From the NCBI GenBank assembly GCA_013289695.1, contig JABCZK010000010.1, forward strand, positions 62,001-126,000: 64,000 nt of DNA, given 5' to 3'. How positions within the stretch are numbered: the stretch's first letter is position 1; each line of letters opens with the position of its first letter. The stretch is from Acidobacteriota bacterium. Its GTDB lineage: Bacteria; Acidobacteriota; Terriglobia; Acidiferrales; UBA7541. The notes under the pieces were generated by a model. It did not search any database, was not told the origin of the DNA, and saw nothing but the letters and a program-made list of their open reading frames with translations. Shown piece by piece: positions 63,224-64,000 of the stretch. Both the position numbers and the translations under genes were made by a program.

Positions 63224-63697
63224 CTATGGGCTTTTTGTTCCAGGGTCAGCCTCATCGTTCTGGCCAGCCGCTCGCTGAAACTGGGCATACTCGAGCAACG
63301 TGTTCTTGAGCCGTTGCGTGTAGTTGTCCTTCATTCGCGGTAAATTCAAGCTGGCGGCTTCAAAGGTTCCCACTGCTTTGCTGAAGAACGGATCGCCTTT
63401 CTCGAAATCCCCCAAACGAAAATCGGCTCGCCCCCAATCCGCATAGTTCGATGCCAGGTCGGCGTCATCCAGCTTGAGGTAAGTCAGATTGAGCGTGAGC
63501 GCCTCCTGGTAGTGAGGCAACGCCTCATCGGTCTTACCCTGAAGAAGGAGCGCGTGACCCAATAATGATTGCGCCCCGCTTCGCTCTAGGACCGCAGCGG
63601 CGGGAAGTTTGTTCGATAGATTCGCGGCGTCAGAACAAGTTTTTTCGGCTTCGGAATAGCTTTGTTCGTTGACGAGTTGCCTGCACTTGTCGTCCAA
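63224..63697 (-). CDS. TPR-like protein, possibly 5'-truncated
   Basis: A 157-residue helical protein with tetratricopeptide-like repeats: GHALLLQGKTDEALPHYQEAL and GRADFRLGDFEKGDPFFSKAV. The start at 63697 has no signal peptide or strong ribosome site. Upstream in the same frame lies open sequence, but it passes through a GTAG-headed repeat at 63720-63747, which is not protein-like. The original N-terminus may have been lost by insertion of that repeat. It would be a protein-interaction module. It is 21 bp from the end of the PBP gene, in convergent orientation. Confidence 0.65.
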   Translation of the reverse strand: MDDKCRQLVNEQSYSEAEKTCSDAANLSNKLPAAAVLERSGAQSLLGHALLLQGKTDEALPHYQEALTLNLTYLKLDDADLASNYADWGRADFRLGDFEKGDPFFSKAVGTFEAASLNLPRMKDNYTQRLKNTLLEYAQFQRAAGQNDEADPGTKSP

Positions 63698-63719
63698 CGG
63701 GAAGAAGGCCTGCCGGCTG

Positions 63720-63747
63720 GCCGGCTCTCCCGACAGGCCGGCGCTAC
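63720..63747 (-). repeat. GTAG-headed palindrome between thiL and the TPR gene
   Basis: On the minus strand the unit starts GTAGCGCCGGCC and closes with GAGAGCCGGC. It is a relative of the units at 23993, 38984 and 60711 with a longer loop. It sits inside or just upstream of the TPR gene's 5' end. Confidence 0.65.
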
Positions 63748-63784
63748 TAAACCGCTTCGCGCACGCTTCATTGAGACATGCCGG

Positions 63785-64000
63785 TTACCTGAACGGGTCC
63801 CAGCCGTGTGATTCGAGCGGCTCGTTGTGTCCGTCGGGGTGAACGAGGATCAGTTGGCGGTTGCGGGTGATTTCGCCGATCGCGGTTAGGGATGCGGCGC
63901 CGGGGGCGCGGCTCGGGTTTTTTGCTTGGCGGGGCGAGACGGTGAAGAGGAGTTCATAGTCTTCGCCGCCGTGCAGGGCTAGCTGCAGGGGGTCGAGCTT
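63785..64000 (-). CDS. thiL: Thiamine-monophosphate kinase C-terminus (partial)
   Basis: The last 71 residues of ThiL, an ATP-dependent kinase that phosphorylates thiamine monophosphate to the diphosphate. The window starts inside the gene. The conserved LALHGGEDYELLFTV segment, IGEITRNRQLILV and the final GWDPF are the C-terminal landmarks of the family. The stop is TAA at 63785-63787. Upstream sequence is not in the window, so the start cannot be judged. It is transcribed leftward toward the TPR gene, with a GTAG-headed repeat between them. Confidence 0.88.
   Translation of the reverse strand, partial: KLDPLQLALHGGEDYELLFTVSPRQAKNPSRAPGAASLTAIGEITRNRQLILVHPDGHNEPLESHGWDPFR

Overview
The window looks like chromosomal DNA of a GC-rich soil bacterium, most likely an Acidobacteriota member. 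The reasons are indirect: large outer-membrane proteins with an N-terminal carboxypeptidase-regulatory domain, multihaem cytochromes, many exported proteins of unknown function, PilZ and STAS proteins, and intergenic palindromes headed by GTAG. No rRNA operon or other decisive marker is present.

Region 1 (1-13.6 kb) is redox biology. A leftward pair encodes an NADH-diaphorase module (NuoE/NuoF fusion plus a NuoG-like iron-sulfur protein that runs off the edge). Rightward genes encode an exported pentahaem cytochrome, a SthA-like pyridine nucleotide transhydrogenase, an outer-membrane beta-barrel with a CarboxypepD_reg domain, and a 1268-residue ten-haem cytochrome fused to a beta-propeller. 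A leftward lipoprotein with two GlcG/HbpS-like domains lies between them. The barrel and the ten-haem cytochrome are adjacent and suggest electron transfer across the outer membrane.

Region 2 (13.64-21.92 kb) is a genomic island at the 3' end of a tRNA(CAU) gene. It is bounded by a perfect 48-bp direct repeat of the tRNA anticodon loop to 3' end. It is visibly AT-richer and carries a secreted protein, a secreted trypsin-like protease, a secreted subtilisin-like protease, a complete IS630-family element and an Mrr-type restriction endonuclease. No integrase was found.

Region 3 (22-40 kb) is ordinary metabolism and transport: an OmpL-like porin, an FMN 2-hydroxyacid oxidase, GalE, a LysR regulator divergent from an exported metallo-beta-lactamase-fold enzyme and an alpha/beta hydrolase, an exported phosphodiesterase with an inverted decayed relative, a MerA-like flavoprotein, an MBL-PilZ fusion, and a His-rich cation diffusion facilitator. 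Several spacers carry palindromic repeats.

Region 4 (40-64 kb) holds a decayed ExbD fragment, STAS proteins, DUF1015, an exported TldD-like pair (one partner lacks the zinc motif), a nitroreductase-MarR operon with a palindromic operator, sugar-nucleotide and exopolysaccharide genes (epimerase, UDP-sugar dehydrogenase, truncated GDP-mannose dehydratase, CpsB-type phosphatase), sulfur amino-acid genes (homocysteine methyltransferase/MTHFR, cystathionine beta-synthase), RidA, a class A PBP, a TPR protein and the end of thiL.

The best candidates for an undescribed system are the secreted three-gene protease cassette on the tRNA island and the barrel plus ten-haem-cytochrome/propeller pair. Function was assigned by reading motifs only; no database search was run.
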